Notes under the pieces: model-generated
Seen by the model: only the letters and a program-made list of their open reading frames with translations
Told to the model about the DNA's origin: nothing
Database searches by the model: none
Source of the DNA: Patescibacteria group bacterium UBA7522
GTDB taxonomy: Bacteria > Patescibacteriota > CPR2 > UBA1875
Assembly: GCA_002476865.1 (NCBI GenBank)
Contig: DLNA01000033.1
Coordinates: forward strand, 1 to 12,796
Length of the DNA stretch: 12,796 nt
Reading direction: 5' to 3'
Made by a program: the position numbers and the translations under genes
In this document: positions 7,506 through 12,789 of the stretch, piece by piece
Position numbering within the stretch: position 1 is the stretch's first letter
Layout of the letters: the number at the start of each line of letters is the position of its first letter

Positions 7506-7544
7506 TGGGCGCTCCTCTGCGTTTGACCGCATACCGAGCGCCCA
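7506..7544 (-). terminator. GC-rich inverted repeat closing the small GC-rich gene, terminator-like
   Basis: TGGGCGCTC (7506-7514) and GAGCGCCCA (7536-7544) form a perfect 9-bp stem. The 21-nt loop can form a second stem, TGCG/CGCA. On the minus strand the hairpin is followed by TTCGC and TTTT, so the U-run is short and displaced. It lies between the small GC-rich gene and alaS and separates them transcriptionally if it works as a terminator. It could instead be a structured 3' RNA end. Confidence 0.5.
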
Positions 7545-7587
7545 CCTATGTTGCTACGTATAGTGGTGCCAATGTCGTGCCCCCTGA

Positions 7588-7866
7588 CTACTTCCTGCCC
7601 CACGTCAGAGTGAGGTTGATGAACAATGCCCTTCGGTTTGGATCGAGAACCTCTTCCTCGAGATCTGAACCGATCCTGTCGAGCTTGACCCTGCCGGTGG
7701 CCTTGCGTCCCTCACGCTCCCAGCGCCGATGTTCCTTTCGAAACTGGACAAGGAGTGGCACAACAAACTTGGCCTCCCGAAGCGTAAGATTGACTCTGCC
7801 TTCCTTCTCGAGATACTCAGAAAGAAGGCACTCATCCACCGAACGCTTCTTTACGGTCTCAACCAA
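7588..7866 (-). CDS. small GC-rich protein of unknown function (92 aa)
   Basis: I do not recognise this protein. I chose the TTG at 7866 because GGAGGTGA, a near-complete anti-SD complement, sits 6 nt before it. A TTG five codons upstream would place that SD inside the gene. The product is 92 residues (MVETVKKRSVDECLLSEYLE at the start, NLTLTWGRK at the end). It is strongly charged, soluble, with a likely long basic helix around KFVVPLLVQFRKEHRRWEREGRK. Most third codon positions are G or C, opposite to the surrounding A/T-ending genes, which suggests transfer or a separate mobile origin. It is flanked by a promoter plus hairpin upstream and an inverted repeat downstream, forming a self-contained cassette. 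The opposite strand also has long open frames, but with no ribosome binding site. Confidence 0.6.
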   Translation of the reverse strand: MVETVKKRSVDECLLSEYLEKEGRVNLTLREAKFVVPLLVQFRKEHRRWEREGRKATGRVKLDRIGSDLEEEVLDPNRRALFINLTLTWGRK

Positions 7867-7870
7867 TGTT

Positions 7871-7878
7871 CTCACCTC
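7871..7878 (-). promoter_or_regulatory. strong Shine-Dalgarno deciding the TTG start at 7866
   Basis: Minus-strand GGAGGTGA begins just upstream of the TTG; counted from the GGAGGTG core, six bases (AGAACA) separate it from the start codon. It is the best anti-SD match in the window. Confidence 0.65.
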
Positions 7879-7921
7879 CAATCACTATCCGCAATCTTTT
7901 ATGTTCACGGCCTCTTCAAGC

Positions 7922-7949
7922 AAAAAAGACACTCCCCCAAAGAGTGTCT
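7922..7949 (-). terminator. intrinsic terminator or attenuator-like hairpin
   Basis: On the minus strand AGACACTC (7949-7942), loop TTTGGGG, GAGTGTCT (7934-7927) gives a perfect 8-bp stem that merges into a run of T ending at 7922. It may end the slipin transcript (stop codon about 108 nt upstream). It may also terminate RNA from the extended -10 promoter at 7983-7978, which would give an RNA of only about 50 nt and make this an attenuator for the small gene. Confidence 0.75.
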
Positions 7950-7977
7950 GATCTGCCAGAGATTCCGAATTAAAAAA

Positions 7978-7988
7978 ATTATATCACA
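7978..7988 (-). promoter_or_regulatory. extended -10 promoter upstream of the GC-rich cassette
   Basis: The minus strand reads TGTGATATAAT: a perfect TATAAT (7983-7978) preceded by TG at the extended -10 position. The hexamer 17 nt upstream (CTTTAA) is a poor -35, which extended -10 promoters tolerate. Transcription would start near 7971, about 22 nt before the hairpin at 7949. Confidence 0.5.
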
Positions 7989-8056
7989 ACTATCAATAAA
8001 TTAAAGTATACAAAAATACAAATTAGTTAATGATAAACCGTCAAAATATAGAGAGG

Positions 8057-8806
8057 TTATTTTTTCTTGCTTAAACCCTCAAGCGCCCTTAAAACCTCAA
8101 TCGGAACAGCAAAAATAACCGTATTGGATTGGTCAGAACTGAGATCATTTAAAGTGTTTAGGGTTCTTAGGTGAAGTGCTCCATCGGCCTTAGAGAGCAT
8201 GGTTGCAGCCGTTGAAAGATTTTTAGCGGCAACAACTTCTCCCTCGGCCTTAGTAATAACAGCTCTTTTTTCTCGCTCAGCTTCTGCTTGCTTGGCAATA
8301 ACCCTCTTCATCTCTTCTGGAAGAGAAATGTCTTTTAACTCAACATTTTCTACCTTTACACCCCAGGGGTCTGTTGCTTTATCAATAATTGTTCTGATTT
8401 TTTCAGATATTTTGTCTCGTTGGCTTAGAAGCTGGTCAAGCTCAACTTCACCGACAGCATTCCTCATGGTTGTTTGAGCGAGCTGGGAAACGGCGTAATA
8501 AAAGTTCTCTACTTCCAAAACCGCTTTATCGGCTTCGCTGATTTTGTAATAAATAACAGCGTTAAGACGAGTCGAAATGTTGTCTTTTGTGATTGCCTCT
8601 TGGTCAGGAACATCAACCGCCTTGGTTCTCATATCGACTTTCTTATAAGATTGGAAGATCGGCCAAACGATTCTCCAACCGGGCTGCATAATGCCTCGAT
8701 AGCGCCCCATCATAAAGCGAACCCCTCTTTCGTATTGATTTATCTGCCTTAGTCCTAAGAGTGCATAAACAGCCAAAAATAATAAAATTGTTGTTAAAAA
8801 ATCCAT
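8057..8806 (-). CDS. Slipin / stomatin-like SPFH-domain membrane protein
   Basis: Oligomeric membrane scaffold of the SPFH superfamily; bacterial slipins organise lipid microdomains and often act with a membrane NfeD-type protease (known). The 249 residues start with a hydrophobic hairpin/anchor (1-19). The SPFH core follows: NQYERGVRFMMGRYRGIMQPGWRIVWPIF (23-51), DVPDQEAITKDNISTRLNAVIYYKI (65-89) and WGVKVENVELKDISLPEEM (148-166). A Glu/Ala/Lys-rich coiled coil (AKQAEAEREKRAVITKAEGE, 171-190) and a short C-terminal oligomerisation segment complete it. The order matches slipins more closely than HflK/HflC. No NfeD partner is adjacent. The ATG has GGGAGGT four nt upstream. It is 103 nt downstream of mnmA, with an AT-rich repeat spacer between. 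Confidence 0.93.
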   Translation of the reverse strand: MDFLTTILLFLAVYALLGLRQINQYERGVRFMMGRYRGIMQPGWRIVWPIFQSYKKVDMRTKAVDVPDQEAITKDNISTRLNAVIYYKISEADKAVLEVENFYYAVSQLAQTTMRNAVGEVELDQLLSQRDKISEKIRTIIDKATDPWGVKVENVELKDISLPEEMKRVIAKQAEAEREKRAVITKAEGEVVAAKNLSTAATMLSKADGALHLRTLNTLNDLSSDQSNTVIFAVPIEVLRALEGLSKKK

Positions 8807-8847
8807 AGAACCTCCCTTTTAAATATTATTTTAACTTTATATACCAT

Positions 8848-8912
8848 ATGGAATAATTTATAGTTTTGAATTTATGAATTAAGATTTATTTGGAATTTAT
8901 CACTAATCACTA
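8848..8912. repeat. AT-rich repeat spacer between mnmA and slipin
   Basis: Contains TTTTGAATTTATGAATT and TGGAATTT, related to the units inside mnmA at 9010-9110. It then has a short direct repeat, ATCACTAATCACTAACTAAT, running into the mnmA stop codon. No gene or terminator is seen. Confidence 0.45.
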
Positions 8913-10070
8913 ACTAATTATACCACCACCCAAACAAACCTCGCCATCATAAAAAACAACTGATTGACCGGGGGTAATGGCCCGTTGCGGCTCGCTAAAA
9001 GTCACTGCGTAATTTCGAATTTCTAATTTTGAATTTCGATTCAATTTCGAATTTATGAATTTTGAATGATTTTTCTTCGTTTTGAGGTCTGAATTTTGAA
9101 TTTTGACAATGGATTCTGCATCGTCCATATTATATCGAATTTTGGCAGTACATCTGAGCGGTAGTTTTGGCTCATTTATCCAATTAACAGAACCTACTAT
9201 TAAATTATTATCATATAATTCGTCTTTTGGCCCAATAACAACTTCGTTTTTAAGTGGATTTAGTTTAATTACAAACATCGGTTTTTCGTAGCCGCCACCA
9301 ATTCTTTTTCTTTGTCCTATTGTATAAAATATGTATCCATTATGACGGCCCATCTTTTCGCCCTTTGTGTTTACAATATCTCCCGGCTCCGGTTTTATCT
9401 TCTTAGAAAGCCAATCCGCAACCGTACCCTCACTAACAAAGCACACACCTTGAGATTCCTGTTTTTCGGCTGTTTTAAGATCATGTTTTTTGGCAAGATA
9501 TCGGACATCACCCTTAGTCATCTCTCCAATCGGGAATTCAACTTGTGATAATTGCTCCTGACTTAAGCCGCATAAGAAATAACTCTGATCCTTGGCCCTA
9601 TCTTTACCTCTGAGCAGTTTATATCTTTTTATTTTTTCTTTTTTATTTTGAACTGTGCGGATTCTTGCATAATGACCGGTGATTAACTTTTCCGCTCCTA
9701 ATTTTTTAACGTGCTTTAACATTGTCCCAAACTTAATAATCGAATTACACGGTATACATGGAATTGGCGTCTGTCCATGGCGATAGGCCTCAATAAAATT
9801 CTTGATTACTGCCCCTTTAAACTCTTTCTCTTCCGAAATTACATAATGCGCAATTCCAAGCTTTTCACAAACAGCCCTGGCATCATCTATCGCCTCTGTT
9901 GAGCAACAGGCCTTGGCCCTATCAATGTTTGAGTAACAGAAGAATTTAGCCGTAACTCCAATTACGTTTTGAGAGCCGTATTTATTAATTGCAAACACAG
10001 CCGCTACCGAAGAATCAACCCCGCCACTCATTGCAACCGCCACCTTCATTATCTGTTTTTCATTTTTCAT
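8910..10070 (-). CDS. mnmA: tRNA-specific 2-thiouridylase MnmA with repeat-derived insertion
   Basis: Catalyses 2-thiolation of the wobble uridine in tRNAs for Lys, Glu and Gln, using ATP and sulfur from a cysteine desulfurase/relay. Visible: PP-loop AMSGGVDSSVAA (13-24); CIPCN with Cys105 and Cys108; TGHYAR (131-136); KDQSYFLCGLSQEQL; GVCFV with the second catalytic Cys (210); GQRKRIGGG; and C-terminal ITPGQSVVFYDGEVCLGGGII. Cys105, Cys108 and Cys210 would suit the proposed Fe-S form (inference), and an IscU gene is nearby. Residues about 322-353 contain an extra low-complexity stretch rich in Asn, Lys and Ser where relatives have a short loop. The start at 10070 has AGG 10 nt upstream; an internal ATG at 10049 gives the more classical MKVAVAMSGG and is possible. 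Confidence 0.96.
   Translation of the reverse strand: MKNEKQIMKVAVAMSGGVDSSVAAVFAINKYGSQNVIGVTAKFFCYSNIDRAKACCSTEAIDDARAVCEKLGIAHYVISEEKEFKGAVIKNFIEAYRHGQTPIPCIPCNSIIKFGTMLKHVKKLGAEKLITGHYARIRTVQNKKEKIKRYKLLRGKDRAKDQSYFLCGLSQEQLSQVEFPIGEMTKGDVRYLAKKHDLKTAEKQESQGVCFVSEGTVADWLSKKIKPEPGDIVNTKGEKMGRHNGYIFYTIGQRKRIGGGYEKPMFVIKLNPLKNEVVIGPKDELYDNNLIVGSVNWINEPKLPLRCTAKIRYNMDDAESIVKIQNSDLKTKKNHSKFINSKLNRNSKLEIRNYAVTFSEPQRAITPGQSVVFYDGEVCLGGGIIS
9010..9110 (-). repeat. GAATTT-type repeat array inside mnmA coding sequence
   Basis: Minus-strand units of the form AAATTCAAAATTC, AAATTCGAAATTG, GAAATTCAAAATTAG and AAATTCGAAATTAC succeed each other within about 100 nt. They encode the peptide stretch containing HSKFINSKLNRNSKLEIRNY. 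The reading frame stays open through it. The same words occur in three intergenic spacers of the window (3766-3859, 8848-8912, 10705-10766). Confidence 0.7.
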
Positions 10071-10087
10071 TTTTCAATATCCTATTC

Positions 10088-10681
10088 TTAATTTTGTTTC
10101 CAGGTTTTTATGTAGTTTATAAAAATCTTACCGAGTTCTCCTATCGTTAAAAACCTTCCTTGTTCGTCTTTCCACCAGCCCTTTTTTCGCCAATCTTCGT
10201 CAACAGCAGATTGATTTATAATTTTAAACTCTTTACCAAGCTCTTTTTTAAAAAGATCTACTGTTCTTCTTTGGTGGTAAGGAGAGGTTACCAAAATAAT
10301 ACTTTTGTAGTTGTTTTCTTTGATGATTTTTGCCGTAAAACTCGCGTTTTCAGTTGTGTCTTTTGAGTCCTCTTCAATTAAAATGTCGCTTCTTGGAACG
10401 CCCATTTTAACCGAAATATTCCTCATTGCTGCTGCATTAGAGATGCTTCCCTCAGCCGCTGCACCACTATAAATAACTATTGGAGACCAGCCCTCTTTAT
10501 AAAGCTCGACTGTTTTTTTTATTCTGGCATTATTATCGCCCCCCGAAACCGTTACAATAGCATCGGCTTTTTCTATTGGATCCTGAGGCGAAAGATACCA
10601 ACCAACAAATAAAGGAAGAGCAATCGTCAAACAAATGACAAGCACCACTAACCATACTGCCCTTTTTATCAATCTAAACAT
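10088..10681 (-). CDS. YdcF/ElyC-like DUF218 membrane protein
   Basis: DUF218 family (YdcF, SanA, ElyC); members are envelope-linked, and ElyC is connected to peptidoglycan and lipid-carrier metabolism, but the reaction is unknown. The 197 residues have a basic start, one membrane helix at about 8-29, and then the DUF218 fold outside. Motifs: ADAIVTVSGGDNNARIKKTVELYKEG (39-64), VIYSGAA (69-75), the acidic/Thr motif EEDSKDTTENA (103-113), and ILVTSPYHQRRT (129-140), with the conserved TS..H. The ATG at 10681 lacks a Shine-Dalgarno and has TATAAT 6 nt upstream. Its stop is 17 nt before mnmA, so mnmA could be cotranscribed. Confidence 0.88.
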   Translation of the reverse strand: MFRLIKRAVWLVVLVICLTIALPLFVGWYLSPQDPIEKADAIVTVSGGDNNARIKKTVELYKEGWSPIVIYSGAAAEGSISNAAAMRNISVKMGVPRSDILIEEDSKDTTENASFTAKIIKENNYKSIILVTSPYHQRRTVDLFKKELGKEFKIINQSAVDEDWRKKGWWKDEQGRFLTIGELGKIFINYIKTWKQN

Positions 10682-10687
10682 GTAGAT

Positions 10688-10716
10688 ATTATAACCTTTC
10701 GTTACTTTAATTTTAA
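10688..10716 (-). promoter_or_regulatory. leaderless promoter of the YdcF-like gene
   Basis: On the minus strand TTAAAA (4 of 6) lies 17 nt before a perfect TATAAT (10693-10688). Six bases (ATCTAC) separate the -10 from the ATG at 10681, so the predicted +1 is the A of the start codon or its neighbour. No Shine-Dalgarno is present. Confidence 0.6.
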
Positions 10717-10766
10717 ATTTGAGATTTGAAAATTATTTTAAAATTTAGAAGTTAAAATTTAGAATT
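10705..10766. repeat. AT-rich repeat spacer upstream of the YdcF-like gene
   Basis: A run of AATTTTAAATTTGAGATTTG, AAAATTATTTTAAAATTTAG and AAGTTAAAATTTAGAATT variants fills the gap between the CvpA-CAP terminator-like repeat and the ydcF promoter. It belongs to the same loose AT-rich family as the other spacers. Confidence 0.4.
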
Positions 10767-10767
10767 A

Positions 10768-10799
10768 CAGGAGTTTACAAATTAATTCGTAAACTCCTG
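10768..10799 (-). terminator. 11-bp inverted repeat spanning the CvpA-CAP stop codon
   Basis: CAGGAGTTTAC (10768-10778) and GTAAACTCCTG (10789-10799) are perfect inverted copies around a 10-nt loop. The upstream arm encodes the last residues (QEFT) of the CvpA-CAP protein and the TAA stop lies in the loop. The tail on the minus strand is TAATTCTAAATTTT, so the U-run is interrupted. It may act as a weak terminator or as a 3'-end RNA stabiliser. Confidence 0.55.
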
Positions 10800-11744
10800 G
10801 CTAAACATCTTTCCATAGCTACCTCCGTCAATACAGCCGATTCCCACTAAGCCAAACTCTGCCGTTAATATGTTGGCTCGATGACCCGGAGAATTCATTA
10901 GCCCCTCGTGAGCTAAATTAACATTTGGCGCAAGAGCAAGATTCTCTCCGGCAACCTTAAAAGGTATTTCAAATTCTCTCATTCTATCAAATGGGTCTAA
11001 TCCATCTGGATTTACATGAGCAAAATAGCCCCTTTCGAACATATCCCTAGAATGAGCCCTTGCCAATCTTAACAGGTCCTTGTCCATTTTTAGTGGCCTT
11101 AGCCCTCTTTTAGTTCGTTCCAGATTTACCAATTCTAACATTTTGTTTTCTGAATCTTCGTCTACGGTCAGTTTTTCGGCCGAAACTTTAAAACCAAGAT
11201 CGGTTGTCTCCTCTGAGTTTGGCTTTACGGTTTTGAAGGTTAACGCCTCATCAAGAGCGCCCCCAATCAGGTCGGTTATATAATTTTCAAATCCGACCGT
11301 TTTTCCTATAACATACTTGCCAGAAACGGAGTTTATTAGATCGTCTCGATATCGTGATTGTATCGGTAGAGCCGAAACAACCGTCACAAAAAGAAAAACA
11401 AACACAATACCCCAAACCAGACCCGGGAAAGCACCCCCAAAACGATTAATTTTTGATTTTCTAACAACCTCGGGGATTAGGGGGTAAAGAAGAAAAAATA
11501 TGATATTTAAAATTAACTGAGTTCCCATCCATATTGCAAAAAAAGCCACAAATTTTGTAAGAGTAACGCTGATATTCGATTGTTCATTTAAGTAGTTAGC
11601 CAAAGGAATATAATAAAGAACCGAAAGAAAAAGCGATATTACCAAAGTTACAAGATCGGCAACCTGACGAATAACTCCCTTTCTATAACCCATAAAAGCA
11701 AATAAAATTATTGCGGCAAAAATAGCTAAATCGGCCCAGTTCAT
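10782..11744 (-). CDS. CvpA-like membrane domain fused to an extracellular CAP (SCP/PR-1) domain
   Basis: Two-domain envelope protein of 320 residues. Residues 1-165 match the CvpA pattern: starts WADLAIFAAIILFAFMGYRKGVIRQ, about four hydrophobic helices (6-20, 30-47, 63-90, 105-127) and RFGGAFPGLVWG. A polar linker follows (about 170-200). Residues 200-320 form a CAP domain with LVNLERTKRGLRPL, the active-cleft residues His231 (ARAHSRDM) and Glu267 (GENLA), YFAHVNPDG (240-248), and SPGHRANIL with His288. CAP domains are secreted, with variable functions; here it would be held at the outer membrane face. The ATG has no Shine-Dalgarno but a -10 hexamer 6 nt upstream. The gene lies between the iscU terminator and the YdcF-like gene. 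Confidence 0.9.
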   Translation of the reverse strand: MNWADLAIFAAIILFAFMGYRKGVIRQVADLVTLVISLFLSVLYYIPLANYLNEQSNISVTLTKFVAFFAIWMGTQLILNIIFFLLYPLIPEVVRKSKINRFGGAFPGLVWGIVFVFLFVTVVSALPIQSRYRDDLINSVSGKYVIGKTVGFENYITDLIGGALDEALTFKTVKPNSEETTDLGFKVSAEKLTVDEDSENKMLELVNLERTKRGLRPLKMDKDLLRLARAHSRDMFERGYFAHVNPDGLDPFDRMREFEIPFKVAGENLALAPNVNLAHEGLMNSPGHRANILTAEFGLVGIGCIDGGSYGKMFSQEFTN

Positions 11745-11750
11745 AAAGTA

Positions 11751-11756
11751 ATTTTA
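11751..11756 (-). promoter_or_regulatory. -10 element of a leaderless promoter for the CvpA-CAP gene
   Basis: TAAAAT (11756-11751) precedes the ATG by exactly six bases (TACTTT). No convincing -35 is visible 16-18 nt upstream (TTTTAT at 17). The arrangement repeats that of alaS and the YdcF-like gene. Confidence 0.4.
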
Positions 11757-11820
11757 CCCCATTTTAAGATAAAATAAAATCAACCATCGAGTACAAAAAA
11801 CACCTATTAATTAAGCCAAA

Positions 11821-11864
11821 CAAAAGAAAAAGCCAGAGAGCATCTAGATTGAAGCTCCCTGGCT
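11821..11864 (-). terminator. strong intrinsic terminator after iscU
   Basis: On the minus strand AGCCAGGGAGC (11864-11854) pairs with GCTCTCTGGCT (11841-11831): 11 bp including one G-U pair, 12-nt loop, then TTTTCTTTTG. It ends the iscU transcript, and its first two bases are also the last two of the stop codon of the small ORF at 11919-11863. Confidence 0.88.
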
Positions 11865-11919
11865 AAATCGCGCAACCATCAGAACAATGGGCAACACGCG
11901 GAATCATAAATCTTTTCAT
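11863..11919 (-). CDS. possible 18-residue peptide, MKRFMIPRVAHCSDGCAI
   Basis: An ATG two bases past the iscU TAA opens an 18-codon frame ending in TAG. AAAGGAG sits 5 nt before this ATG, inside the last codons of iscU, so translation would be coupled. The peptide has a basic start, a short hydrophobic part and a C-terminal C-x3-C motif. The stop codon overlaps the first base pairs of the terminator stem, so a terminating ribosome would cover the hairpin. Candidate roles are a leader-type peptide that modulates the terminator, a small secreted or modified peptide, or a chance ORF. I know of no family. The good ribosome binding site and exact fit between stop codon and terminator are the reasons to list it. 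Confidence 0.45.
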   Translation of the reverse strand: MKRFMIPRVAHCSDGCAI

Positions 11920-11920
11920 C

Positions 11921-12328
11921 TTATCTCCTTTTTTTATCTTTATAATCCTTAATCGCTTTTTTTAAAGCACTGGCTGCCAGATTCGAACAGTGCATTTTTA
12001 TCGGTGGAAGGCCACCAAGCTCTTCTGCTACCTGATTATTGGTTAGCTTTTCTGCCTCTTTGAGTGTCTTTCCGATTGTCATTTCTGTGACTATACTAGA
12101 AGTAGCAATAGCAGCTCCGCAGCCAAGGGTTTGAAATTTTATATTTTTGATATATTCTTCCTTTTCTCCCTTTTCCGTTTGACGCTCACCGACTTTAATA
12201 TATATCTTCATAATATCGCCACAGGTCGGATTTCCAACCTCGCCAACGCCATCAGCATCCTTCATTACTCCCACGTTCCGCGGATTAGTAAAATGATCCA
12301 TTACTTTTTTTGTATATAGGTCGCTCAT
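11921..12328 (-). CDS. iscU: Fe-S cluster assembly scaffold, IscU/NifU-N type
   Basis: Cytoplasmic scaffold on which Fe-S clusters are built from iron and desulfurase-derived sulfur. The 135 residues have the complete motif set: Cys36 in GNPTCGD with Asp38, Cys70 in TLGCGAAIATSS, and Cys114 in LPPIKMHCSNLAASAL. LPPIK matches the chaperone-binding LPPVK motif of IscU. The N-terminus YTKKVMDHFTNPRNVG is typical of the IscU/NifU class. A Lys/Glu-rich insert (50-60) separates two strands. Neither a desulfurase nor HscA/HscB is visible in the window. The ATG has GGAG seven nt upstream. It follows the four-helix-bundle gene by 26 nt and ends at a strong terminator. It may supply clusters to MnmA (inference). 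Confidence 0.95.
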   Translation of the reverse strand: MSDLYTKKVMDHFTNPRNVGVMKDADGVGEVGNPTCGDIMKIYIKVGERQTEKGEKEEYIKNIKFQTLGCGAAIATSSIVTEMTIGKTLKEAEKLTNNQVAEELGGLPPIKMHCSNLAASALKKAIKDYKDKKRR

Positions 12329-12354
12329 ATTTTCGCTCCGTTTCTCGTTGTTAC

Positions 12355-12717
12355 TTATTGTTGCTTTTTGCTACTAATCGCCCTGATAAGATTATTAATC
12401 TTAACAGCCAACTTATTTATCTTTGTTTCGAATGAAGAAATTTCTTTAACATATCCTAATTTTTGGGCCAGAATTAAAAAATGCCACACCTCCATTAAAG
12501 AGCCCCTACTAATATACAAAAACTTTATATATTCTTTAGTATGATACCTACCAAATCCTTCCGCAATATTAGCGCCTATTGAGGTTGTGGCCCTTCTTAG
12601 TTGGTCTATCAGGACATACCTCTCGGATCTAGGCAAATCTTTTATTACTTCATATACATCTAATGTTAAGTCGTTGGCAAGCTGGTAAATCTCTAAATCT
12701 CTAAAATCTTTTATCAT
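12355..12717 (-). CDS. Four-helix-bundle protein of the S23 / 23S rRNA intervening-sequence family
   Basis: Small all-helical protein related to those encoded in 23S rRNA intervening sequences, often found as stand-alone genes; molecular role unknown. Family motifs: FRDLEIYQLANDLTLDVYEV, LIDQLRRATTSIGANIAEGFGR, KEYIKFLYISRGSLMEVWHFL and AQKLGYV. I chose the ATG at 12717 (120 residues, the usual size) because the family starts at M-x-x-F-x-D-L. A TTG 24 nt upstream would add eight atypical residues. The C-terminal tail SSKKQQ is encoded by a low-complexity AGCAACAATAAG-type stretch that continues past the stop as GTAACAACGAGAAACG. It lies 26 nt upstream of iscU and could share its transcript. 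Nothing nearby is rRNA. Confidence 0.93.
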   Translation of the reverse strand: MIKDFRDLEIYQLANDLTLDVYEVIKDLPRSERYVLIDQLRRATTSIGANIAEGFGRYHTKEYIKFLYISRGSLMEVWHFLILAQKLGYVKEISSFETKINKLAVKINNLIRAISSKKQQ

Positions 12718-12761
12718 CCTTCTATTGGTCCCTATAAGCAACCGTTAGTCACTATCAGTCC

Positions 12762-12789
12762 CCGAATTACTGTTTTCAACAGTAATCGG
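12762..12789. repeat. long hairpin-forming inverted repeat at the window edge
   Basis: ATTACTGTT (12766-12774), loop TTC, AACAGTAAT (12778-12786) is a perfect 9-bp stem. CCG (12762-12764) and CGG (12787-12789) extend it to 12 bp with one bulged A. No T-run follows on either strand within the window, so it is not an obvious terminator. It lies 45 nt upstream of the four-helix-bundle gene. Confidence 0.6.

Noticed and set aside
7501..7590. tRNA-like or T-box-like structure upstream of alaS
   Set aside because: The hairpin is strong, but there is no T-loop consensus, acceptor pairing or CCA for a tRNA, and no T-box sequence or specifier stem. The probable alaS promoter lies downstream of it, so it would not be in the alaS mRNA.
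7505..7951. Long plus-strand open frame (148 codons) across the GC-rich cassette
   Set aside because: It has no ribosome binding site, its translation has no recognisable pattern, and it mirrors the minus-strand gene that has a near-perfect Shine-Dalgarno. High GC lowers stop-codon frequency in all frames.
12355..12717. S23-type protein as evidence of a 23S rRNA gene nearby
   Set aside because: Neighbouring sequence is iscU and a short spacer with no rRNA features; stand-alone copies of this family are common.
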